Part shown: one piece after another, positions 7,701 through 12,985 of the stretch
Layout: each line of letters starts with the position of its first letter
How positions within the stretch are numbered: the stretch's first letter is position 1
NCBI GenBank assembly: GCA_002395605.1
Contig: DGXO01000072.1
Location: forward strand, 17,289-30,273
Direction: 5' to 3'
Source: Bacteroidales bacterium UBA4230
Lineage (GTDB): Bacteria; Bacteroidota; Bacteroidia; Bacteroidales; UBA932
Length of the DNA: 12,985 nt
The notes under the pieces: model-generated
Seen by the model: the letters and a program-made list of their open reading frames with translations, nothing else
The model's database searches: none
Told to the model about the DNA's origin: nothing
Program-made: the position numbers and the translations under genes

Positions 7701-9924
7701 TAAAGCTCTCGTCTCCGCCGGGCTCTTCCACTGCGGTAAGGATTGTGGCCTGGAGCATTCCCGGGGCGTTTTCGGCCGCGGGAAGGGTAGGCTGTACGGT
7801 AATGCTACCTTTATCTGAAAGGCGGCCTTTGTAGAGCTCAAATTCCGCCGTTGTGAAGTTTCCGGAAGGATTGTTGAAGGTATACTTTTCAAAACCCTCA
7901 AAAGCCGTGCTTCCGGCTTTCCTGAGCGTTACCTGAGCCCTTACTGCATTACCTGCGGCGGCGCCTCCGGCAAGCCAGCTGGCCTGGGCCTCAAGGTTTA
8001 CTTTCTTACCGGCCTCCAGGATGGCGGGGTACTTAGTGTCAATCTTTAGCCTGTTGGGCTTAATTGTCTCTACGTGAAGTGTTTTGTGGAAAGAACTGCC
8101 GCCAACTTTGAGGTAGGCGTTCCAGTATCCCGTGGGGTCATCGGCCTTTGTGGGGACTGCAAAACTGTAGAATCCGTCTGTGCCTTTGCGCACGTATTTT
8201 CCATAGAACTGGCCCTGAGGGGTGTAAACCTCAAGGGTTGCAGGATGGCCCTCCGGCAGGGACTTTGATTTATCGGCCACAATGGCAGTCACGTGCATTG
8301 TGTCTCCGGGGCGCCATACGCCGCGCTCTCCGTAGATAAAGGCTTTGAGGCCTTCCTTGACAACTTCTCCTCCGGTGTCAAAACGGCTGAGTGAACGCTC
8401 GTTGCCATCGTTTACCTTAAGATAAGCTGTGCTGCCGCCGGCCTTTGCCACAACGGCAAAAGGCTTGTGGGCTACTGCTATTTCGGCCAGTCCCTTTCCG
8501 TCTGTGCTGGCTTTTCCAAGGCTCTGGAGCTGGAAGTCAAAAACCTCAATCTTTGCCCCGGAAACCGGCTTTGCGGTGATAAGGTCCGTTGCCGCCACCC
8601 AAATGGTGCCTGCGCCGGAATACTGGGCAATTAGGCCAAGGTCGCTGGCAATAAGCTGCACTGCCGGGAAGTGGTCCGTGTCCATGTAGTAGGAAGGCTT
8701 GGAGGGATCCTCGGTCTCTTTCCAGTTGTACTCTTCCCAGTTGTAGTCGTTGTCCCAGTAGTAGGTTTCGTCGGTGTCCCAGGTGGCGTTGTCCCGGGCC
8801 GAAAGCGTTCCGTCCTGGGATGCCGGGCTAAGGAGGTACTCTCCATCTTTGCCCCACAGGCTCTGGTCCTGCCTGAAGTTTAGCCTGATGCGGTAAATAG
8901 CACCGGGCTCCTGCTTGAACATGTTACTTAAGTCAATGGAGAAATTGTTCCATTTTTTAAGGTCCTTGCTGGCGTCCAGGGGAATGTCTCCGTGCCAGAT
9001 GAGCCTGCCGTTACGCCTCAGGCTGTTTCGGCCGCCAAGGTTGTTTTCCTGTAGGAAGGAGAGGACGTTTTTCTCATAGATCTTGATAACTCTCACCTCC
9101 ACTGCGCCAAGGTTTACCGCGCGGAAGGGGAGGGTGAGACACTGGTTGTCCGGGAGGATGTTGCCCCTTAGCGGAATCTCCACAGCGGGCTTTTCCTCCT
9201 CCTGGCCGAATGTCTTTGTGAAAGCGGCGCCAAGGGTGTTTCCCGTGGCGTCTTTAAGGCTTTCGGCAATGGTGAGGGCAACTTCTTCACGTGCGCCTTC
9301 AAAGTGCACGGTAAGGAGGGTATCCTGAAGCTGGACATAACTTCTGGCAACGCCGGTGAGTTCCACAAGGCCCTTCACCTTTGCGTTCACCGGCTCTTCG
9401 CTGAGCACTACTTCAACCCTGCCGGGCTTCATGACTGCTTTTTTCACGCGGAACGGCCTTCCGTTGTCCGGCTCCTCGGGGTCTTCTTCCACCGCAGCCC
9501 TGGCGCCCTTTACGGTGAGGCTGTAAGTGAAGTTCTCCGGAGCGCCGCTGCTTTCCGGAAGCACTTTTCCAAGGGCAAAGCTTACCGTGTAGGTTTTCCC
9601 TGCTTCAAGGCTCTCCGGGGTGTAGGTGACGGATGTGGGCGAATTCCACAGCACCGTGCCCTCAGTCTTGGGCGAGGTTGTGAAAAGGCCCTCCGTGGGC
9701 ATGCTCACGGCGCTTTCGGCAAGGTCTATCCTCAGGGCCGAATCTTCCGTGACAATACCGCCCGTGTATGCCTCAATGTACGGGGCAAAGTCTGCGGCGC
9801 TGGGCGATTGTGCCTTTTTGCCGCCGTTCCCGCAGCTGCTAAGGCCGAAAACTACAATCATCCCGGCCAAAAGCAGTGTACCGTTTGCCGTCCTTCCCAC
9901 GGCGCGTGGAGATAATCTATTCAT
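4771..9924 (-). CDS. Alpha-2-macroglobulin family lipoprotein
   Basis: This 1717-residue protein is in the normal range for bacterial alpha-2-macroglobulins. It starts with a lipoprotein signal: basic n-region, hydrophobic stretch, lipobox LSSC with Cys31. Residues following Cys31 (GNGGKK) lack the acidic Bacteroidetes surface-export signal, so a periplasmic face is likelier. An Ig-like segment covers roughly 45-140. Macroglobulin domains follow, including RGVWRPGDTM near 535 and the conserved VDEGLLDLT at 1022-1030. The thioester motif YPYSCGEQ has Cys1292 and Gln1295, so covalent protease trapping should be possible. The helical thioester domain follows, then a C-terminal beta domain. In bacteria such proteins are thought to inhibit proteases entering the periplasm. 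The pbpC gene downstream is the classic partner. No Shine-Dalgarno or clear promoter is visible upstream, so transcription may come from the malY side. Confidence 0.93.
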   Translation of the reverse strand: MNRLSPRAVGRTANGTLLLAGMIVVFGLSSCGNGGKKAQSPSAADFAPYIEAYTGGIVTEDSALRIDLAESAVSMPTEGLFTTSPKTEGTVLWNSPTSVTYTPESLEAGKTYTVSFALGKVLPESSGAPENFTYSLTVKGARAAVEEDPEEPDNGRPFRVKKAVMKPGRVEVVLSEEPVNAKVKGLVELTGVARSYVQLQDTLLTVHFEGAREEVALTIAESLKDATGNTLGAAFTKTFGQEEEKPAVEIPLRGNILPDNQCLTLPFRAVNLGAVEVRVIKIYEKNVLSFLQENNLGGRNSLRRNGRLIWHGDIPLDASKDLKKWNNFSIDLSNMFKQEPGAIYRIRLNFRQDQSLWGKDGEYLLSPASQDGTLSARDNATWDTDETYYWDNDYNWEEYNWKETEDPSKPSYYMDTDHFPAVQLIASDLGLIAQYSGAGTIWVAATDLITAKPVSGAKIEVFDFQLQSLGKASTDGKGLAEIAVAHKPFAVVAKAGGSTAYLKVNDGNERSLSRFDTGGEVVKEGLKAFIYGERGVWRPGDTMHVTAIVADKSKSLPEGHPATLEVYTPQGQFYGKYVRKGTDGFYSFAVPTKADDPTGYWNAYLKVGGSSFHKTLHVETIKPNRLKIDTKYPAILEAGKKVNLEAQASWLAGGAAAGNAVRAQVTLRKAGSTAFEGFEKYTFNNPSGNFTTAEFELYKGRLSDKGSITVQPTLPAAENAPGMLQATILTAVEEPGGDESFTTETLPYSPYSAYVGILAPEGDFLETDKDQVFKVAVLNSFGNRVKGHKVEYAVYKAGWNWWWDNPGSDLDAYISGSSVKKIANGTVVSGDKDVSFTVREEYPEWGRYLVLARDTDSGHVSGKFVTFDWPEYRGRASRKDPESLTMLTFSTDKPSYKVGEKAVVYIPAAKDGKALVSIENAGGVLSRTWVNTSENDTPFEVPVTAEMAPNFFINITLLQPYGNSVNDLPLRLYGVQRVNVENPGSHLNPVVSLPGVLHPEEEFTVKVSEKSGKPMTYTLAIVDEGLLDLTAFKTPDPWSRMYKPEALGVKTWDLYDQVVGAYGSKLVPLASIGGDEDAIKNARKDNRFNPVVLFLEPRTIKAKETDVLKLKLPMYVGSVRVMVVAAHEGAYGNAEKTVTVQNPLMVVATLPRILGSGEEVSVPVNVFAMEEGVKDVTVSIKADGPAAITGASTQKVSFSGKGDKMVSFGLKAESEGVTHVTVEASGSGHKASETIALTVQNPYPEVTSVERFIIEKGASREVPAEATLQLAGFPALDAGKMFQDMKNYPYSCGEQLSARGITMASLMPMLSDKDKEAAKELIPQIIQALYSRQNPDGGFAYWGGGKSDSWVSSMAGHFLTLAEKDGFGVDAGVLKAWKSYERKMSQVYRIADADFFPQLDETYRLYVMALAGEANLSSMNRLRESGKLTDAARWMLSSAYMISGKKAQADALLEGIGREFPSYQPYNITYGTPYRDKMIALEALVRTERIADALAFAQESLPSWELSTQESAFTAAAYRILYDKAPGSGISAKLGAEEVVSAAGMVSVPVKADAALVNTSEGTLYGTILKTSREARTKGSANGLKMDVKFLSDEGKAISPASIAQGTRFKAVITVTNMSAARAYEALALSFGIPSGWEILNERLSGAVTEADGYDHMDIRDTRADWFFGLPEGRSKTFTVSLRAAYCGNFVMPATVCQDMYQPAISASTADGVAAVE

Positions 9925-9998
9925 AATCAGTTAGTTATGCAATTTAGGGTGCTTTAAATCACGCACCCTCTTTTATATAATGTGCTTATAATCAGTTA
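9923..9998. repeat. 11-bp direct repeat bracketing the malY-alpha-2-macroglobulin gap
   Basis: ATAATCAGTTA occurs at 9923-9933 and 9988-9998; the match is 13 of 14 bp if two upstream bases and one of the flanks are included. One copy includes the macroglobulin start codon region, the other the stop codon of the MalY-like gene. The 54 bp between them hold a hairpin with arms AGGGTGC (9946-9952) and GCACCCT (9963-9969). The layout could be a target-site duplication around a small insertion, or chance in AT-rich DNA. Confidence 0.6.
9946..9969. other. Intergenic hairpin upstream of alpha-2-macroglobulin gene
   Basis: Arms of 7 bp (AGGGTGC/GCACCCT) enclose a 10-nt AT-rich loop, 27-50 bp past the MalY-like stop. 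On the minus strand no U-tract follows it (AAATTGC), so it should not terminate the malY transcript efficiently. It might stabilise an mRNA end or bind a regulator. Confidence 0.4.
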
Positions 9999-11168
9999 TT
10001 TGGCTCCACGTCTGCCGATTTCCTCAAGTCCGTCACGCAGCCTTGACAACCCTTCCAGCAGCGTGCTGCGCGGGCAGGCGATGTTAAGCCGCATAAAACC
10101 TTCACCGGCATCTCCATATATTGTGCCAGTGCTTAGCACAAGGCCGTGTTTGGTCTTTAGGTGCTCTCCAAGGGCCTCGGAACTAATGCCATAAGCCCTG
10201 CAGTCCAGCCACATGAGATAAGTGCCCTCAAGCGGCGGGGCCGAAACAAGCGGAAGCTCGTCTTCCAGGAAGCAGTATACGGTGCGGGCATTGTGCCACA
10301 GGTATTCGCGCAGGGCGTCCAGCCACGGGCCTCCTTCACCGTATGCGGCCTGAAGGGCGGTGGCGCCGAACACGTTTACGTCGCAGCACTCGTTGTCGTT
10401 GATTGCGCGGTCCATCTTGGCAAGCACTTCCGGCGAAGCGGCGTAGATGTTAGCTATCTGGATACCTGCAATGTTAAACGGCTTGGTAGGGGAGAAGCAC
10501 GTAACGGAATTTAAAACATATTCTTCCGGAAGAGTTGCCCACGGTGTGTAGTCGTGGCCGGGATATGTGAGCTCGCAGTGGATTTCGTCGGACACAACAA
10601 ACACGTTGTTCCTGAGGCATATTTCGGCCATGCGAAGAAGCTCTTCACGGGTCCATACGCGGCCAACGGGATTGTGAGGGTTGCATAGAAGCAGCATGCG
10701 GGACTCCGCGGCCATCTTCTCAAACAGTTCCCAGTCTACGGTGTAGAGCCCGTTTTCATAGTGCAGCGGGCAGGATGCCTGTACGCACTTGTTGTTGCGG
10801 ATTGCGGGGAAAAAAGCATTGTAGCACGGGGTCATCACAATCACCTTGTCCCCAGGGACCGTCATGGCCTTTATTGCGGCCGAATATGCCGCGATGACTC
10901 CGGTTGTGGGCACTATGTTGTCCCTGGAAATTCCCTTCCAGCCGTGCCGGGTGCTGAACCACCGGTCCATTACCTCAAAGTAATTGTCCGGCAGGAGCTC
11001 GTAGCCAAACACTCCGTGATCCAGCCTGCGCTGGAGCGCCGCACGGATTTCCGGAGCCACCTCAAAGTCCATGTCCGCTACCCATAGCGGCAGGGTTCCG
11101 GGGAACATGTCCCACTTAACGCTCTCCGAGCCCTTTCTGGAAGGGCATGTATCAAAATTGTAACTCAT
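9996..11168 (-). CDS. MalY/PatB-family PLP-dependent C-S lyase / aminotransferase
   Basis: This 390-residue protein is a fold-type I PLP enzyme of the MalY/PatB group, the usual length for that group. Diagnostic motifs are PLWVADMDFEVAPEI (27-41), PTTGV (87-91), LLCNPHNPVGRVW (160-172), SDEIHCEL with Asp194 holding the PLP pyridine nitrogen (193-200), and SPTKPFNIAGIQ, where Lys229 should form the Schiff base with PLP. Family members cleave C-S bonds of cystathionine or cysteine conjugates, giving pyruvate, ammonia and a thiol. Some also transaminate or moonlight as regulators. The substrate cannot be read from sequence. Its ATG overlaps the stop of the DUF3737 gene (ATGA, 11165-11168), so the two are probably translated together. 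It lies 71 bp upstream of the macroglobulin gene. Confidence 0.92.
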   Translation of the reverse strand: MSYNFDTCPSRKGSESVKWDMFPGTLPLWVADMDFEVAPEIRAALQRRLDHGVFGYELLPDNYFEVMDRWFSTRHGWKGISRDNIVPTTGVIAAYSAAIKAMTVPGDKVIVMTPCYNAFFPAIRNNKCVQASCPLHYENGLYTVDWELFEKMAAESRMLLLCNPHNPVGRVWTREELLRMAEICLRNNVFVVSDEIHCELTYPGHDYTPWATLPEEYVLNSVTCFSPTKPFNIAGIQIANIYAASPEVLAKMDRAINDNECCDVNVFGATALQAAYGEGGPWLDALREYLWHNARTVYCFLEDELPLVSAPPLEGTYLMWLDCRAYGISSEALGEHLKTKHGLVLSTGTIYGDAGEGFMRLNIACPRSTLLEGLSRLRDGLEEIGRRGAK

Positions 11169-12010
11169 TCCACGGTAATTTTGCAGTCTCCTGGAGCCTT
11201 GATGTTCTTGTCCAGGATAACCTCTCCAATGCTTCCGGCCTTGATGAAGCCGCTGCGAGGGTTCTTCACGGAAACGATATGGCCTTTGACCGTGGCCTTC
11301 ACGGAGCTGTACTCAAATGCAAGGTCTGCGTCCGGCTCAAAGGTGCAGTCTTCCAGCACCAGGTTCTCGCAGTAGCAAAGCGGCTGGGTGCCTCCAATGT
11401 GGCAGCGCACCAGCCTGAGGTTCTTGGAGTACCAAGCCAGAAATTCTCCGTTGATCACGGAGTCGTAAACCGTGATGTTCTCGCTCTCCCAGAACGCATC
11501 CTTGGTCTGGAGGTTGGCGTTACGGATTACGGCGTTCTTCACATACTGGAAAGAGTAGTTCCCGTGGAGTTCGTAGCCGTCAATATCCACATTCTCGCAG
11601 TGCATGAAGATGTAGTTGGCATCGGCCGTGTAGACGTTCCTGAGCTTGATGTCCCGGCAGTCCCAGAAAGTTTCCTGCGCCATTGGCATGCGGACATTTT
11701 CAAGATACACGTCACTTATGCGACGGAACATCTTGGGCGCCTCCACAAGGGTGTCAGACATCTTGCAGCCGCGGGTGTACCACAGCGCCGCGCGTGCTCC
11801 CTCCCGGAAAACGCAGTTTTTGATTGTGAAACCGTCACATTCCCAGAACGGGTACTTGCCTGCAAATTCGCAGTTAACGGCTTCAATGTCTGCACATTCC
11901 TTAAGAGAAGATTCTCCGGGGCCGATTTTCACCCCTTCCAGCCTGAGCCCGTCACGCCTGCAGTACAGCGGACGCTCGCCTTCAAAGTATTGGTTTATGA
12001 TTGTTTCCAT
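11165..12010 (-). CDS. DUF3737 family protein, predicted parallel beta-helix
   Basis: This 281-residue protein matches the DUF3737 family, with the start METIINQYFEGERPLYCRRD. From about residue 40 it shows a ~20-residue periodicity. Aromatic or hydrophobic positions recur near 55 (FWEC), 76 (LWYT), 95, 115 (FWDC), 135 (FMHC), 154, 173 (FWES), 192 (AWYS) and 211 (LCYC). Each is followed by an alternating hydrophobic strand such as FTIKNCVF or IKLRNVY. That pattern fits a right-handed parallel beta-helix. No signal peptide is visible, so it is probably cytoplasmic. The biochemical function is unknown to me. The beta-helix fold also occurs in acyltransferases and carbohydrate enzymes, but no catalytic motif stands out. 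It is coupled by ATGA to the MalY-like gene, suggesting a shared pathway. Confidence 0.88.
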   Translation of the reverse strand: METIINQYFEGERPLYCRRDGLRLEGVKIGPGESSLKECADIEAVNCEFAGKYPFWECDGFTIKNCVFREGARAALWYTRGCKMSDTLVEAPKMFRRISDVYLENVRMPMAQETFWDCRDIKLRNVYTADANYIFMHCENVDIDGYELHGNYSFQYVKNAVIRNANLQTKDAFWESENITVYDSVINGEFLAWYSKNLRLVRCHIGGTQPLCYCENLVLEDCTFEPDADLAFEYSSVKATVKGHIVSVKNPRSGFIKAGSIGEVILDKNIKAPGDCKITVE

Positions 12011-12017
12011 AGTGGCA

Positions 12018-12025
12018 CAAAGATA
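12018..12025 (-). promoter_or_regulatory. -7 element of the DUF3737-malY promoter
   Basis: On the minus strand, TATCTTTG at 12025-12018 matches the Bacteroidetes -7 consensus TAnnTTTG exactly. It ends only 7 bp before the ATG at 12010. Transcription should therefore start at or within a few bases of the start codon, giving a leaderless or nearly leaderless mRNA. No good -33 TTG is visible at the expected distance. Confidence 0.5.
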
Positions 12026-12081
12026 CTAAAAAAAGATCACATACCCGCATACGCCCCGGCCTGTTCGGCCGTGGAGACAAC

Positions 12082-12099
12082 ACGCTTGTGATCAAGCGT
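12082..12099. other. Small perfect hairpin between groL and DUF3737 gene
   Basis: ACGCTTG (12082-12088) and CAAGCGT (12093-12099) form a 7-bp stem with a 4-nt loop. It lies between the groL terminator and the DUF3737 promoter. It could be a second termination stem or an operator. It has no T-tract of its own. Confidence 0.4.
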
Positions 12100-12105
12100 T
12101 TACAC

Positions 12106-12139
12106 AAAAACGTCTACCCTTAATAAGGCAGACGTTTTT
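12106..12139 (-). terminator. Intrinsic terminator of groL
   Basis: AAAAACGTCT (12106-12115) pairs with AGACGTTTTT (12130-12139). An inner CCTT/AAGG stem (12118-12121 with 12125-12128) closes a 3-nt loop. Read on the minus strand, the stem ends in TTTTT, as expected for a Rho-independent terminator about 80-110 bp past the groL stop. The symmetric A and T tracts mean it could also work in the other direction. Confidence 0.75.
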
Positions 12140-12179
12140 GCATAAACTTTTGTGTGTCAATTTTTTATCTCCACGCCTT

Positions 12180-12208
12180 GAGATCCCTCGGCTTCGCTCG
12201 GGATGACA
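12180..12208 (-). repeat. REP-like repeat downstream of groL
   Basis: On the minus strand this 29-bp element begins TGTCATCCCGAGCGAAGCCG and ends GGGATCTC, with ATCCC/GGGAT arms. Its ends match the REP-like copies at 1206-1324 and 2923-2949. It belongs to the repeat type whose chance translation gives the CHPERSRGIS peptide often annotated in bacterial genomes. It lies 9-37 bp beyond the groL stop, in the 3' untranslated region before the terminator. Confidence 0.75.
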
Positions 12209-12216
12209 GCGGATGG

Positions 12217-12985
12217 CTACATCATTCCGCCGGCAGGCATTGCGGGAGCTGCGGGAGCGGGCTCCGGGATGTCTACAATTCCGCATTCTGTGGTGAGGAA
12301 CATGCCGGCTACGGAAGCGGCGTTCTCCAGGGCCACGCGGGCAACCTTTGTGGGATCGATAACACCGGCCTCGTACATGTTCACATATTCGTCCGTGCGG
12401 GCGTTGTAGCCGAAGTCGCCTTTGCCTTCGCGGATCTTGTTGATGATTACGGATGCCTCCACGCCTGCATTGGCGGCAATCTGACGGAGAGGTTCCTCAA
12501 TTGCGCGCTCGATGATGTGGATACCGGTTGTCTGGTCTTCGTTCTCGCCTTTAAGGCCCTTCAGGGCTTCGGCTGCACGGATGTATGCTACACCGCCGCC
12601 GGGGAGGTAACCTTCCTCAACTGCTGCGCGGGTGGCGTTGAGAGCGTCGTCCACGCGGTCTTTCTTTTCCTTCATTTCAACCTCTGTGGTGGCACCAACG
12701 TATATCACTGCTACGCCGCCTGCGAGCTTGCCAAGACGCTCCTGGAGTTTCTCGCGGTCGTAGTCGGACTTGGTGGTCTCAATCTGGGCGCGGATTTGGT
12801 CGGCCCTGTCCTTGATGGCAGCCTGGTCTCCGGCGCCGCCCACGATTGTGGTGTTCTCCTTGGTAATTGTAACTTTTTCGGCCTTGCCAAGCATCTGGAT
12901 GTTGGCGTTCTGGAGGGTGAAGCCGCGTTCTTCGGAGATTACAACTGCACCGGTGAGGATTGCAATGTCCTGGAGCATTTCCTTG
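12217..12985 (-). CDS. groL: 60 kDa chaperonin GroEL, C-terminal part
   Basis: The last ~255 residues of GroEL are present; the N-terminal half lies beyond the right edge, so the ATG at 12978 is internal (the frame continues as KEMLQDIAILTGA). Conserved features are the apical-to-equatorial return region, VDDALNATRAAVEEG with the ATPase aspartate equivalent to E. coli Asp398, the nucleotide-binding PGGGVAYIRA, and NAGVEASVIINKI. The C-terminus has a Pro/Ala-rich stretch and ends GGMM, typical of the flexible GroEL tail. It folds client proteins in the cytoplasm as a double heptameric ring with GroES. A groES gene would be expected upstream, outside the window. Its transcript ends at the hairpin at 12106-12139. 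Confidence 0.98.
   Translation of the reverse strand, partial: KEMLQDIAILTGAVVISEERGFTLQNANIQMLGKAEKVTITKENTTIVGGAGDQAAIKDRADQIRAQIETTKSDYDREKLQERLGKLAGGVAVIYVGATTEVEMKEKKDRVDDALNATRAAVEEGYLPGGGVAYIRAAEALKGLKGENEDQTTGIHIIERAIEEPLRQIAANAGVEASVIINKIREGKGDFGYNARTDEYVNMYEAGVIDPTKVARVALENAASVAGMFLTTECGIVDIPEPAPAAPAMPAGGMM

Noticed and set aside
9946..9969. Hairpin considered as the malY terminator
   Set aside because: On the transcribed strand it is followed by AAATTGC, not a U-tract.
11147..12091. Plus-strand open frame of 314 residues opposite the DUF3737 gene
   Set aside because: The minus-strand protein has clear family motifs and periodic structure; the plus-strand translation shows neither.
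12092..12286. Minus-strand open frame of 64 residues containing CHPERSRGIS
   Set aside because: It is produced by reading through the REP-like repeat and overlaps the groL 3' end; this peptide is a familiar spurious translation of such repeats.

Overview
The window looks like a chromosomal segment of a Bacteroidetes bacterium, most likely order Bacteroidales. Evidence: an OmpA/DUF3575 outer-membrane protein, promoters matching the Bacteroidetes -33/-7 pattern (TTG, then about 20 bp, then TAnnTTTG), few Shine-Dalgarno sites, a surface-type alpha-2-macroglobulin lipoprotein, and a GroEL ending in GGMM. The genus cannot be fixed from the sequence alone.

Layout, left to right. (1) 1-1148, + strand: the 3' part of an OmpA-like/DUF3575 outer-membrane protein, ended by a hairpin. 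(2) 1149-1379: intergenic DNA with a head-to-head pair of 37-bp REP-like repeats, then a Bacteroidetes promoter overlapped by a TGTACA operator. (3) 1380-2374, + strand: a YefM-type antitoxin and a YoeB-like protein that overlap by ATGA. The YoeB-like part lacks the usual catalytic Arg and His-Tyr, and carries a C-terminal domain of about 150 residues that I cannot name. (4) 2371-9924, - strand: a periplasmic alpha-2-macroglobulin lipoprotein, followed downstream by penicillin-binding protein 1C. The 186-bp gap between them holds an array of GGACCAGGTCC palindromes overlapping a predicted pbpC promoter. pbpC also carries an in-frame, repeat-derived insertion. (5) 9996-12010, - strand: a DUF3737 beta-helix protein translationally coupled to a MalY/PatB-type PLP enzyme. 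(6) 12011-12216: promoter, hairpins, terminator and another REP-like copy. (7) 12217-12985, - strand: the C-terminal half of GroEL, cut by the window edge.

Alpha-2-macroglobulin and PBP1C are a known bacterial pair. The first is thought to trap proteases that breach the outer membrane, and the second to repair peptidoglycan. The DUF3737/MalY pair is separate and probably metabolic. The toxin-antitoxin-like module converges on pbpC, and their stop codons overlap.

The best candidates for something undescribed are the fused, catalytically altered YoeB-like protein with its intact YefM-style operator, the mirror-symmetric palindrome array upstream of pbpC, and a REP-like element family (GTCAT...ATCTC ends, variable hairpin core) that appears both between genes and inside the pbpC reading frame.
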